A DNA stretch of 12,248 nt from Cytophagales bacterium (GTDB lineage Bacteria > Bacteroidota > Bacteroidia > Cytophagales > Cyclobacteriaceae). The stretch is from assembly GCA_029262955.1 (NCBI GenBank), contig JAJCYL010000223.1, positions 1 through 12,248 of the forward strand. Direction: 5' to 3'. Below, piece by piece: positions 6,571-12,248 of this stretch (its first letter is position 1; each line of letters starts with the position of its first letter). The notes beneath the pieces were generated by a model. The model worked only from the letters and a program-made list of their open reading frames with translations. It had not been told where the DNA came from and searched no databases. Position numbers and translations under genes: made by a program.

Positions 6571-6924
6571 ATGAAAGAATTTCTTTACATATTCAGAGGT
6601 GGGGATTCCGGAAGAACGGACCAGTCACCAGAAGAGATGCAGGAGCACATGCAAAAATGGGGTACCTGGATGGGGCAAATGGCCCAGGAAGGAAAATTAG
6701 TCCGAGGAGAACCATTACAGGTAGCAGGCAAAGTATGGTCAGGCGTGGACAAAGTGCTAACCGATGGTCCATATGCGGAAGGAAAAGAAATTGTTGGTGG
6801 ATACCTTCTGGTCAAAGAGGCTGATCTTGAAACCGCTACGGCCATGGCTAAAGGTTGTCCAATACTAGAAAGAGATGGAACAGTCGAAGTGAGAGAAATT
6901 GCCCCCTTACCAGGAATGGAATAA
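6571..6924 (+). CDS. YCII / DGPF-domain protein
   Basis: A 117-residue single-domain protein of the YCII family. MKEFLYIFRGG is the first strand, EMQEHMQKWGTWMGQMAQEGKL is the central helix (about 22-43), and VLTDGPYAEGKEIVGGYLLV at 62-81 contains the DGPF-type motif (here DGPYAEGKE) that names the DGPF subgroup. REIAPL near the end is also typical. The fold is a ferredoxin-like barrel; its biochemical role is not established. Family knowledge: DGPF proteins are the standard genomic partners of group ECF42 sigma factors, which matches the next gene. A terminator lies between this gene and that sigma gene. Confidence 0.9.
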   Translation: MKEFLYIFRGGDSGRTDQSPEEMQEHMQKWGTWMGQMAQEGKLVRGEPLQVAGKVWSGVDKVLTDGPYAEGKEIVGGYLLVKEADLETATAMAKGCPILERDGTVEVREIAPLPGME

Positions 6925-6955
6925 GTCCGGAGAGAGTATATGTCATTTCATTTTT

Positions 6956-6982
6956 AAGCCTGGCAACAGGCTTTTTCTTTTT
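6956..6982 (+). terminator. Intrinsic terminator between the YCII gene and the sigma factor gene
   Basis: AAGCCTG (6956-6962), loop GCAA, CAGGCTT (6967-6973) form a perfect 7-bp stem with a stable GNRA tetraloop, followed by a T-rich tract running to 6982. It ends 25 nt before the preferred sigma factor ATG, so it would cap the SRPBCC-YCII transcript. The sigma gene would then depend on readthrough or its own promoter. Confidence 0.8.
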
Positions 6983-7006
6983 ATCCTTTCTAAATTCATA
7001 CCACTA

Positions 7007-8293
7007 ATGAGCGAAACAGGAACATTAGGGAGTACTGCCGAATTAGTGGACCATTTCTTTCGTCATGAGTCGGCCCGGGTTATTTCTCACCTAACTGCTC
7101 ATTTCGGAACCCGTCATTTAGAGGAAGCTGAAGATGCAGTGCAGGAAGCGCTGATCAAGGCAATGCATTCCTGGCCAAGGGGAGTTCCCAACAATCCATC
7201 TGCCTGGATTTTGACTGTAGCCCGTAATAAAATAATTGATACGCTTAGACGGAATAAGAAAATCGTTGCCCGGGAAGAGGAGGACCTCAATCGCAAAATT
7301 GAAGCAGTAGGGGAATCAACAACTATGTCGGACGTTGAATTGGAAGACTTTCTAAAGGATGATTTATTGAAAATGATGTTTGCCTGTTGTGATCCCTCAT
7401 TGACAGTTGAAAGTCAAATCATTCTTACACTCCGTATCTTATGCGGTTTAGGTAATTCTGAGGTAGCCCGGGCATTGATTAAAAATGATGAAGCCATTGC
7501 CAAAGCATATACCAGAGCCAAACAAAAACTGAGAGATTCTAAAATTGTGCCTGCCGTTCCTACCGAAGAAAAAGCCAAAGAGCAATTAACTGTAGTACTC
7601 AAAGTACTTTACTTACTATTTAATGAAGGTTATAAAAGCTCATCAGGCAACGATCTGATTAAAAGAGACCTTTGTCTGGAGTCTATGAGACTGACAAAAA
7701 TATTGTGTGATAGCCCCTTTGGGAGAAATCCGGAACTAAATGCACTTATGTCCTTAATGTGTTTCCACACTTCACGGTTCGAATCCAGAGTTGACAAGCA
7801 CGGGGCGTTACTTACCCTCAAGGAACAGGATCGGTCGACCTGGAATGCTGAATTAATAGAAATGGGCTCCTTTTATTTTCAACGCTCGTTTGCTAATGAT
7901 TTCTTTGAGACAATGACAGAATATCACGTGTTGGCAGCAATGGCGGGGTTGCATTGTCAATCAAAGGATTATGAATCAACAGATTGGGAACAACTACTTG
8001 GTTTATACGATTTGCAAATGGCTTCAAAACCATCACCAGTGGTTGAATTGAACAGGCTCGTAGTTTACGCCGAGGTGCATGGAGCAAATAAGGCACTAAC
8101 GGAATTAAGTAAATTAGAAAATCAAGCTTTTCTATCAAGCTATTATCTTTTTTATGCGGTTAAGGGTGATCTTCTTTCCCAACTAGAAAAAACGGATGAT
8201 GCTTGTGAGGCGTTATCGAAAGCAATTGAATTGACTGAGAATGCTACAGAAAAGAAGCACTTAGAGAAAAAATTAGCCGCACTAATCGTGTAA
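7007..8293 (+). CDS. ECF42-like RNA polymerase sigma factor with DUF6596/TPR C-terminal extension
   Basis: An extracytoplasmic-function sigma factor of 428 residues, about twice the usual ECF length. Sigma region 2 is at about 10-85, with AEDAVQEALIKAMHSWP and WILTVARNKIIDTLRR. Region 4 is at about 130-178, with ESQIILTLRILCGLGNSEVARAL and AKAYTRAKQKLRD. The extension has the DUF6596 hallmarks VLYLLFNEGYKSSSG, LCLESMRLTKIL and LKEQDRSTWN, then TPR-like helices with SPVVELNRLVVYAE. ECF42 proteins lack a classical anti-sigma factor, the extension is thought to control activity, and they pair with DGPF proteins such as the gene just upstream. The frame extends to a TTG at 6899, but that reads through a terminator and overlaps the YCII gene. 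ATG 7007 (MSETGTLG) is preferred. The signal sensed is unknown. Confidence 0.9.
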   Translation: MSETGTLGSTAELVDHFFRHESARVISHLTAHFGTRHLEEAEDAVQEALIKAMHSWPRGVPNNPSAWILTVARNKIIDTLRRNKKIVAREEEDLNRKIEAVGESTTMSDVELEDFLKDDLLKMMFACCDPSLTVESQIILTLRILCGLGNSEVARALIKNDEAIAKAYTRAKQKLRDSKIVPAVPTEEKAKEQLTVVLKVLYLLFNEGYKSSSGNDLIKRDLCLESMRLTKILCDSPFGRNPELNALMSLMCFHTSRFESRVDKHGALLTLKEQDRSTWNAELIEMGSFYFQRSFANDFFETMTEYHVLAAMAGLHCQSKDYESTDWEQLLGLYDLQMASKPSPVVELNRLVVYAEVHGANKALTELSKLENQAFLSSYYLFYAVKGDLLSQLEKTDDACEALSKAIELTENATEKKHLEKKLAALIV

Positions 8294-8295
8294 CG

Positions 8296-8739
8296 TCATT
8301 TCTTCCGGATCAGGCGGCCATCATACCAATACCAATCTGCTCTTGTTATTTTGGGATTGAAACTGGGATGCCGGGGGTTCAGTAAAATATTATTCTCTAG
8401 TGGATTGTGAATCGAAGGAACCCGTAGACAAACACTGTTGAGCGACCTCAGCCACGACGTACCCTTTTCCTGGATGGATTTCAAATCGGTATCCCACCCT
8501 TCCGGCAAATTAGTCAAAGTCTCACCGTCGTCTTTCGTATCAATTGTCAAAAGTTTATAAGCCATGTTTCCCCTAACCCCCTTAATGTGGACTAAAAACT
8601 CCAGGATGGCAAGAGATGAAGTCTCGGCACAGTATACAACCGGATATCCTTTTTCGTTCCATCTGGCTCCATGAAGAGATGCCCCGTACCCTGATAGGTC
8701 ATGTGCAAATTCAGGATGGGCAATTCGAAAAACGATCAA
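8296..8739 (-). CDS. RES-domain toxin of a type II toxin-antitoxin system
   Basis: A 147-residue protein, the usual size for RES toxins. MIVFRIAHPEFAHDLSGYGASLHGARWNEKG holds the conserved Arg (26), YCAETSSLAILEFLVH the conserved Glu (47), and LRVPSIHNPLENNILLNP the conserved Ser (109) and Asn-Pro of the family. Characterised RES toxins (MbcT, ParT and relatives) attack NAD+ or ADP-ribosylate a target; which applies here cannot be told. It is translated second, with its ATG overlapping the antitoxin stop by 4 nt. Its stop codon lies only 2 bp from the stop of the convergent sigma gene. The three signature residues are all present, so it appears intact. Confidence 0.92.
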   Translation of the reverse strand: MIVFRIAHPEFAHDLSGYGASLHGARWNEKGYPVVYCAETSSLAILEFLVHIKGVRGNMAYKLLTIDTKDDGETLTNLPEGWDTDLKSIQEKGTSWLRSLNSVCLRVPSIHNPLENNILLNPRHPSFNPKITRADWYWYDGRLIRKK

Positions 8740-9095
8740 ACGAAAATTCCATGTTTAATTCTTACAATAGCAGCCTGCACTTCTTGAGCACCATTGATAG
8801 TGGACATCATATCTATTGGTGTGAATCCCCCTAATGTAGGTTGTTCGCTTTTGAGCCAGTCTTTAAAATTGGAATTGCCACGAAAGGTGATCCTGCCTTC
8901 CTCAAGAATCTTATTAATGAAAATAAAACGATCGCCCTGATTTTTATCAAGTTTAGCAGATCTCATCATATTATAAAATGTCTTTTCAGAGATACCCAGC
9001 AACGAGGCCATTTCAGCCCTACTAATACCATAATTAGTTATAGCTTCTTTTACCGTACTTGATTTGATACTATTTAAATTATAAGATCCGCTCAT
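8736..9095 (-). CDS. Xre-family antitoxin with MbcA/ParS toxin-binding domain (DUF2384)
   Basis: A 119-residue antitoxin partner of the RES toxin. Residues about 13-48 form a helix-turn-helix (VKEAITNYGISRAEMASLLGISEKTFYN). Residues 70-119 form the toxin-binding domain, with NFKDWLKSEQPTLGGFTPIDMMS and a C-terminal VRIKHGIFV. In the family this C-terminal tail inserts into the RES active site and the HTH represses the operon. The ATG at 9095-9093 is only 4 nt from the first of two palindromes that look like its operator. It comes first in the operon, as is usual for this class. Confidence 0.92.
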   Translation of the reverse strand: MSGSYNLNSIKSSTVKEAITNYGISRAEMASLLGISEKTFYNMMRSAKLDKNQGDRFIFINKILEEGRITFRGNSNFKDWLKSEQPTLGGFTPIDMMSTINGAQEVQAAIVRIKHGIFV

Positions 9096-9098
9096 TTC

Positions 9099-9132
9099 CG
9101 TAATATTACATAGATATATACGTAATATTACA
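9099..9132 (-). promoter_or_regulatory. Twin palindromic operator of the RES/Xre operon
   Basis: GTAATATTAC, a perfect 10-bp palindrome, occurs at 9100-9109 and again at 9122-9131. The centres are 22 bp apart, about two helical turns, and the extended CGTAATATTACa is repeated in direct orientation. The pair lies immediately upstream of the antitoxin ATG, where the promoter must be. Binding by the antitoxin HTH is inferred from family behaviour. Confidence 0.75.
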
Positions 9133-9162
9133 CAATATGTTTAAAATCTAGTTCAGTTTGCC

Positions 9163-10254
9163 CTAACGAGCTACTAGTAGTGCTTCAAGAAACTTATTGT
9201 GCTCTAAAATCGCTTTACTCATTAAATAACGGTTTTGCACTCTCTCCCTAGCGATTTTAACTATACTGATTTTGAGTTCACTATCAATCGCAAGTTTCTC
9301 AATCAACTCATAAAGTTGATTTACAGCATTATTTTCCACCAAAAACCCATTGACACCATCTTCAATTAAATCCGGATTGCCGGAGGCATTCGTGGCAATC
9401 ACCGGTACTTCTAAAACCATGGCTTCTAATAATGACTGAGAAAAACCCTCCATATCTGAGAGTAGTATTTTGATTGTAAAAAGTGGGTAATGATTTAATG
9501 CCTCTGAATTTGAAACTTCTCCAGTGAAAAAAACCTCGTGAGTTGGAGGTAGATTTCCAATCAGCTGCTTCAAATGTGGATAACTATCCTCTATTCCGAC
9601 AAAAAGCACCTTGACCGGTCTTTTAATCATTGATACAGCCTTCAAGATTTGATCCTGCTGCTTGATTCGGGAAACACATCCAATTACAAGATCCTTGTCC
9701 TTGATTCTATATCTTTTTCTTAATTCTTCAACTCTTTTCTGATCTATGCTCAGCCCCTTCGATTCAGGAATGCCATTTAGAATAACCTCGATTTGTCCGG
9801 CTGGTATTCCCGACCTTATCAGAAATTTCTTAATCGCAGGGCTTACGGCAATAATTTTGTCAGTTCCTTGGGCATAAAACCATGCCTTGAAGCACCCCCC
9901 CGTAGTGTCTGGCTTTTGTCTTCGAGTATGAATCAATATTCCGGGCATGCCAAATAACCACCGGGCAAAAATGGTAATGTATCGGTCGGGAGATGCCTGA
10001 GCATTAACGACATCTATCTTTTTATCCTTTACAATTCTAGAAATTCTACTGGCCGCTGATAAATTAAACTTTCCAGTCGAGCTAAAAGGGACTCCTTTTA
10101 TCTGCGAACTCTTGACCAGATCCCCTAAAAAAGATCCCTTTTTATAGGCAAACCAAACATCATGACCGTTCTTAGCCAAGCCCTCAGCCAGGTAGAGAGC
10201 AGAGTAACTTGATCCTGCCAAAATGCCAAAAAAGTCTGTAATGAGAATACGCAA
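9163..10254 (-). CDS. GT4-type glycosyltransferase (GT-B fold)
   Basis: A 363-residue glycosyltransferase predicted to transfer a sugar from a nucleotide donor to a surface glycan or lipid; the acceptor is unknown. The N-terminal half opens with the strand MRILITDFFG and the helix SYSALYLAEGLAKNGHDV. After a linker (VSPAIKKFLIRSGIP, VILNGIP) the donor domain follows, with VIGCVSRIKQQD at 189-201. The family E-x7-E motif is E269 to E277 (EGFSQSLLEAM), followed by VPVIATNASGNPDLI. The frame opens after a TAA just upstream and has no earlier ATG, so TTG at 10254-10252 is the likely start; it places the first strand correctly. LEVPVIAT replaces the commoner G-x-PV. It is monocistronic or the first gene before the RES/Xre operon, 67 nt away. 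Confidence 0.88.
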   Translation of the reverse strand: MRILITDFFGILAGSSYSALYLAEGLAKNGHDVWFAYKKGSFLGDLVKSSQIKGVPFSSTGKFNLSAASRISRIVKDKKIDVVNAQASPDRYITIFARWLFGMPGILIHTRRQKPDTTGGCFKAWFYAQGTDKIIAVSPAIKKFLIRSGIPAGQIEVILNGIPESKGLSIDQKRVEELRKRYRIKDKDLVIGCVSRIKQQDQILKAVSMIKRPVKVLFVGIEDSYPHLKQLIGNLPPTHEVFFTGEVSNSEALNHYPLFTIKILLSDMEGFSQSLLEAMVLEVPVIATNASGNPDLIEDGVNGFLVENNAVNQLYELIEKLAIDSELKISIVKIARERVQNRYLMSKAILEHNKFLEALLVAR

Positions 10255-10385
10255 AAGAGATTGTTAAATATTAGAGCCAAGATAACAGACTCAACCCTTA
10301 ATGTTTGCAGCCAATCCCTCAATTAACCTTTCCAGAGTAACGTAAATGATTTCGGAATCGATTCTATTATCTTGAGTCTAAAAAT

Positions 10386-10419
10386 CTTGGATCTTAAAGA
10401 TTATAAAATGCTACTTTTG
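10386..10419 (+). promoter_or_regulatory. Bacteroidota-type promoter of the M16 peptidase gene
   Basis: TACTTTTG at 10412-10419 is an exact match to the TAnnTTTG -7 element of Bacteroidota housekeeping promoters. A CTTG (-33 TTTG-like) lies at 10386-10389, with 22 bp between the two. Transcription would start near 10424-10427, just ahead of the ATG at 10432. The -33 match is partial. Confidence 0.6.
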
Positions 10420-10431
10420 CCCCCTTTTAAA

Positions 10432-11664
10432 ATGAATGACTACCACTCATACCAGCTAGAAAACGGCATTAGAATACTTCACAAGGAAGTTAAAAATACC
10501 AGGATTATCCATTGTGGTATTATGCTTGATATTGGCAGTCGTGATGAAATGCCCCACCAACAGGGGATAGCTCATTTCTGGGAACACATGGCCTTTAAAG
10601 GCACTAAAAAAAGAAATGCGTTTCACATTATTGATAGCCTGGAATCAGTTGGTGGTGAACTCAATGCGTACACCACGAAAGAAAAAATCTGTTTTTATGC
10701 TGCGGCCCTGGACAAACACATGGACAAGACATTTGATATAATAACCGATATCACATTCAACTCGACATTTCCTGAGAAGCAAATTGAAAAGGAGCGAGGT
10801 GTAATATTAGAAGAAATGTCAATGTATTTCGATTCGCCAGAAGATGCCATCCAGGACGATTTTGATGAACTGATTTTTGAGGGGCATCAATTGGGAAAGA
10901 ATATCCTGGGTACCAATCAAAGTGTCAAAAATTTCAAGCAAGAACGCTTTCGGGAGTTCCTCAATCAAAATTTGGATTCCGATAAGATTGTTTTTACATG
11001 TGTAGGAAACGTCCCTTTTAAGAAAGTGAAGGATCTCGCTGAAAGGAAACTGGGCGGAATTGCAAAATTTACAAGTTTACGCAATAGAGTGGGGTTTGAT
11101 ACTTATCAGCCTAAAAGAAAAGAAGTTCGTCGGGCTATCACTCAGGCTCAATGTGCCTTGGGTTCAACTGCCTTCCCCTTGGTCGACAAAAGAAGACTTC
11201 CCTTTTTCATGTTGATGAATATCCTTGGTGGCCCAGGGATGAACTCAAGATTGAACATGGCATTACGCGAAAAACATGGGTTAGTCTATGCGATCGACGC
11301 CAGTTACACGCCTTATACCGACACTGGGTCAATGGGAATATTTTTTGGAACTGAACCAAAAAAAGTAAACAGAAGTATCAAACTCACCTTGAAAGAATTG
11401 AAAAAATTGAGAGAGGTGAAACTAGGCACTCTTCAATTACAAAAAGCAAAGGATCAGCTAATGGGACAGCTGGCCATGTCAGAAGAGAATAATGCAAGTC
11501 TGATGTTAATGATGGGCAAAAGCATTCTCGACCTCAATAAGATCGAAAATTTGGAGGATATATTTCATCGCATAAAGAAAATTTCAAGTATAGAACTGAG
11601 AGAAATTGCCAATCAAACTCTGGAAGAAAAGAATCTTAGTATTTTGACATTCATTCCCAATTGA
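10432..11664 (+). CDS. M16 family zinc metallopeptidase (processing-peptidase/insulinase type)
   Basis: A 410-residue protease with no signal peptide, so probably cytoplasmic. The inverted zinc motif H48-FW-E51-H52 (IAHFWEHMAFKGT) is followed by the distal zinc Glu in ERGVILEEMSMYFDSPED (about 121-138). GGELNAYTTKE at 74-84 is typical of the family. The C-terminal half (LGGPGMNSRLNMALREKHGLVYAIDASY) has the conserved Arg and Tyr region, so the chain is a complete single-module M16B protein. The frame reaches upstream to a TTG at 10372 and an ATG at 10408, but the predicted promoter and its start site near 10425 rule these out. MNDYHSYQLENGIRILHKE is the usual N-terminus. It may be a peptide-processing or quality-control protease; the substrate is unknown. 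The next gene, an O-methyltransferase, is on the same strand. Confidence 0.92.
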   Translation: MNDYHSYQLENGIRILHKEVKNTRIIHCGIMLDIGSRDEMPHQQGIAHFWEHMAFKGTKKRNAFHIIDSLESVGGELNAYTTKEKICFYAAALDKHMDKTFDIITDITFNSTFPEKQIEKERGVILEEMSMYFDSPEDAIQDDFDELIFEGHQLGKNILGTNQSVKNFKQERFREFLNQNLDSDKIVFTCVGNVPFKKVKDLAERKLGGIAKFTSLRNRVGFDTYQPKRKEVRRAITQAQCALGSTAFPLVDKRRLPFFMLMNILGGPGMNSRLNMALREKHGLVYAIDASYTPYTDTGSMGIFFGTEPKKVNRSIKLTLKELKKLREVKLGTLQLQKAKDQLMGQLAMSEENNASLMLMMGKSILDLNKIENLEDIFHRIKKISSIELREIANQTLEEKNLSILTFIPN

Positions 11665-11684
11665 TGAACTTTATATCCCATTAA

Positions 11685-11745
11685 CCCTAAATAGTCTATA
11701 AAACTATTTGGGAGATTTATAGATACAAGAATAAAGATTTATAGA
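11685..11745. repeat. Hairpin and repeated TTTATAGA motif in the M16/methyltransferase spacer
   Basis: CCCtAAATAGT (11685-11695) pairs with ACTATTTGGG (11703-11712) with a one-base bulge around a 7-nt loop. AGATTTATAGA then occurs twice, at 11713-11723 and 11735-11745, with starts 22 bp apart. The inverse form TCTATAAA is at 11695-11702, in the hairpin's upstream arm end and loop. No T run follows the hairpin. It could be a regulatory site for the downstream gene or a weak terminator for the peptidase gene. The rest of the 212-bp spacer shows nothing clear. Confidence 0.4.
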
Positions 11746-11876
11746 CAGCGTTTAAGATAATTGACATCTTATATTCCGGTGTTAGAAATTGCACTAATTG
11801 AAACAGTTATTAGCCTTTGACTATTCGAATCTTTGTTCTTAATTCTATCATCTATTGATCTTTTTTAATTCCGTTA

Positions 11877-12248
11877 ATGGACTTTATCGATTCGAAAATT
11901 CAGGAATACGCAGAAGCACATACCTCTCCTGAAGATAGCTTGCTACGAAAAATCAATCGGGAAACCCACGCCAACTTCCTCTATCCGAGAATGCTCTCAG
12001 GGCACTTGCAAGGAAGGGTTTTAGCTATGTTTTCTCAAATGATCAAACCTCATTTTATCCTTGAAGTAGGAACCTACACTGGGTATTCCGCCCTGTCTCT
12101 GGCCGAAGGACTACAACCTGATGGAAAACTTATAACAATTGATATCAATGAAGAATTGGAGGGTAAAATCACTGCGTTTTTCGCTGAATCAAACTATTCA
12201 GCCATGATTGATTTCCGTATTGGAGATGCACAAGAAATCATTCCAAAC
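11877..12248 (+). CDS. Class I SAM-dependent O-methyltransferase, N-terminal part (cut by window edge)
   Basis: The first 124 residues of a COMT-like O-methyltransferase (Methyltransf_3 type); about 90 more would be expected. The N-terminal helices (MDFIDSKIQEYAEAHTS, then PEDSLLRKINRETHANFLYPRML) are family-like. Motif I for SAM binding is ILEVGTYTGYSALSLAEGL at 61-79. LITIDINEEL at 85-94 supplies the acidic residue that holds the ribose, and GDAQEIIP at 116-123 is the next conserved loop. The methyl acceptor is unknown. ATG at 11877 is 212 nt downstream of the M16 gene. A possible -33/-7 pair (TTTG near 11815, TAATTC near 11840) is too weak to call. Confidence 0.9.
   Translation, partial: MDFIDSKIQEYAEAHTSPEDSLLRKINRETHANFLYPRMLSGHLQGRVLAMFSQMIKPHFILEVGTYTGYSALSLAEGLQPDGKLITIDINEELEGKITAFFAESNYSAMIDFRIGDAQEIIPN

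Noticed and set aside
6899..7006. N-terminal extension of the sigma factor from TTG 6899
   Set aside because: It would read through a strong terminator hairpin and overlap the YCII gene. The sequence is unlike the family, and a good ATG exists at 7007.
8296..9162. Toxin-antitoxin operon as part of a mobile element
   Set aside because: No integrase, transposase, flanking repeats or tRNA junction is visible, and composition looks like the neighbours.
10372..10431. Longer M16 peptidase starts at TTG 10372 or ATG 10408
   Set aside because: They lie upstream of, or within, the predicted promoter elements, and the added residues are not family-like.

Overview
The window looks like a chromosomal segment of a member of the Bacteroidota, probably of the Cytophagales/Flammeovirgaceae type. 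The evidence is a moderately AT-rich composition, almost no Shine-Dalgarno sequences, a TAnnTTTG-type promoter before the M16 peptidase gene, a sulfite reductase with the C-terminal extension I associate with this phylum, and several genes that appear to start at non-ATG codons. The lineage is inferred from these features and was not tested by a search.

Left half (1-6029, all minus strand): a sulfur assimilation block. In transcription order it holds a SAM-I riboswitch (5915-6029), a metZ-type sulfhydrylase (4609-5802), a 40-codon cysteine-rich leader ORF (4419-4541), a strong intrinsic terminator (4359-4392), a siroheme-dependent sulfite reductase (2192-4339), uroporphyrinogen-III methyltransferase (1444-2190), precorrin-2 dehydrogenase/ferrochelatase (833-1447) and a [4Fe-4S]-type APS/PAPS reductase (183-836). 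The last four genes are packed with overlaps or a 1-nt gap. They supply the reductase, its siroheme cofactor and the preceding reduction step, and MetZ consumes the sulfide. The start of a secreted protein gene follows (1-96, cut by the edge). The most interesting signal is the leader ORF, with seven Cys codons in eight. It is followed by a 13-bp hairpin with a T run just before the sulfite reductase gene, an arrangement expected of a cysteine-sensing attenuator. It sits downstream of a SAM-sensing riboswitch, giving two candidate layers of control.

Middle (6148-8293, plus strand): an AHSA1/SRPBCC protein, a YCII/DGPF-domain protein and an ECF42-like sigma factor with a DUF6596/TPR-type C-terminal extension. 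An intrinsic terminator lies between the YCII gene and the sigma gene. The sigma gene converges, with only 2 bp between stop codons, on a RES/Xre toxin-antitoxin operon (8296-9095, minus). That operon is preceded by two identical 10-bp palindromes spaced 22 bp apart, probably its operator.

Right part: a GT4-type glycosyltransferase (9163-10254, minus, TTG start), a divergent M16 zinc peptidase (10432-11664, plus) with a recognisable Bacteroidota promoter that fixes its start, and the first 124 codons of an O-methyltransferase (11877 to the edge). The 212-bp gap before the methyltransferase carries a hairpin and a repeated motif. I see no tRNA, rRNA, CRISPR array, insertion sequence or prophage genes.
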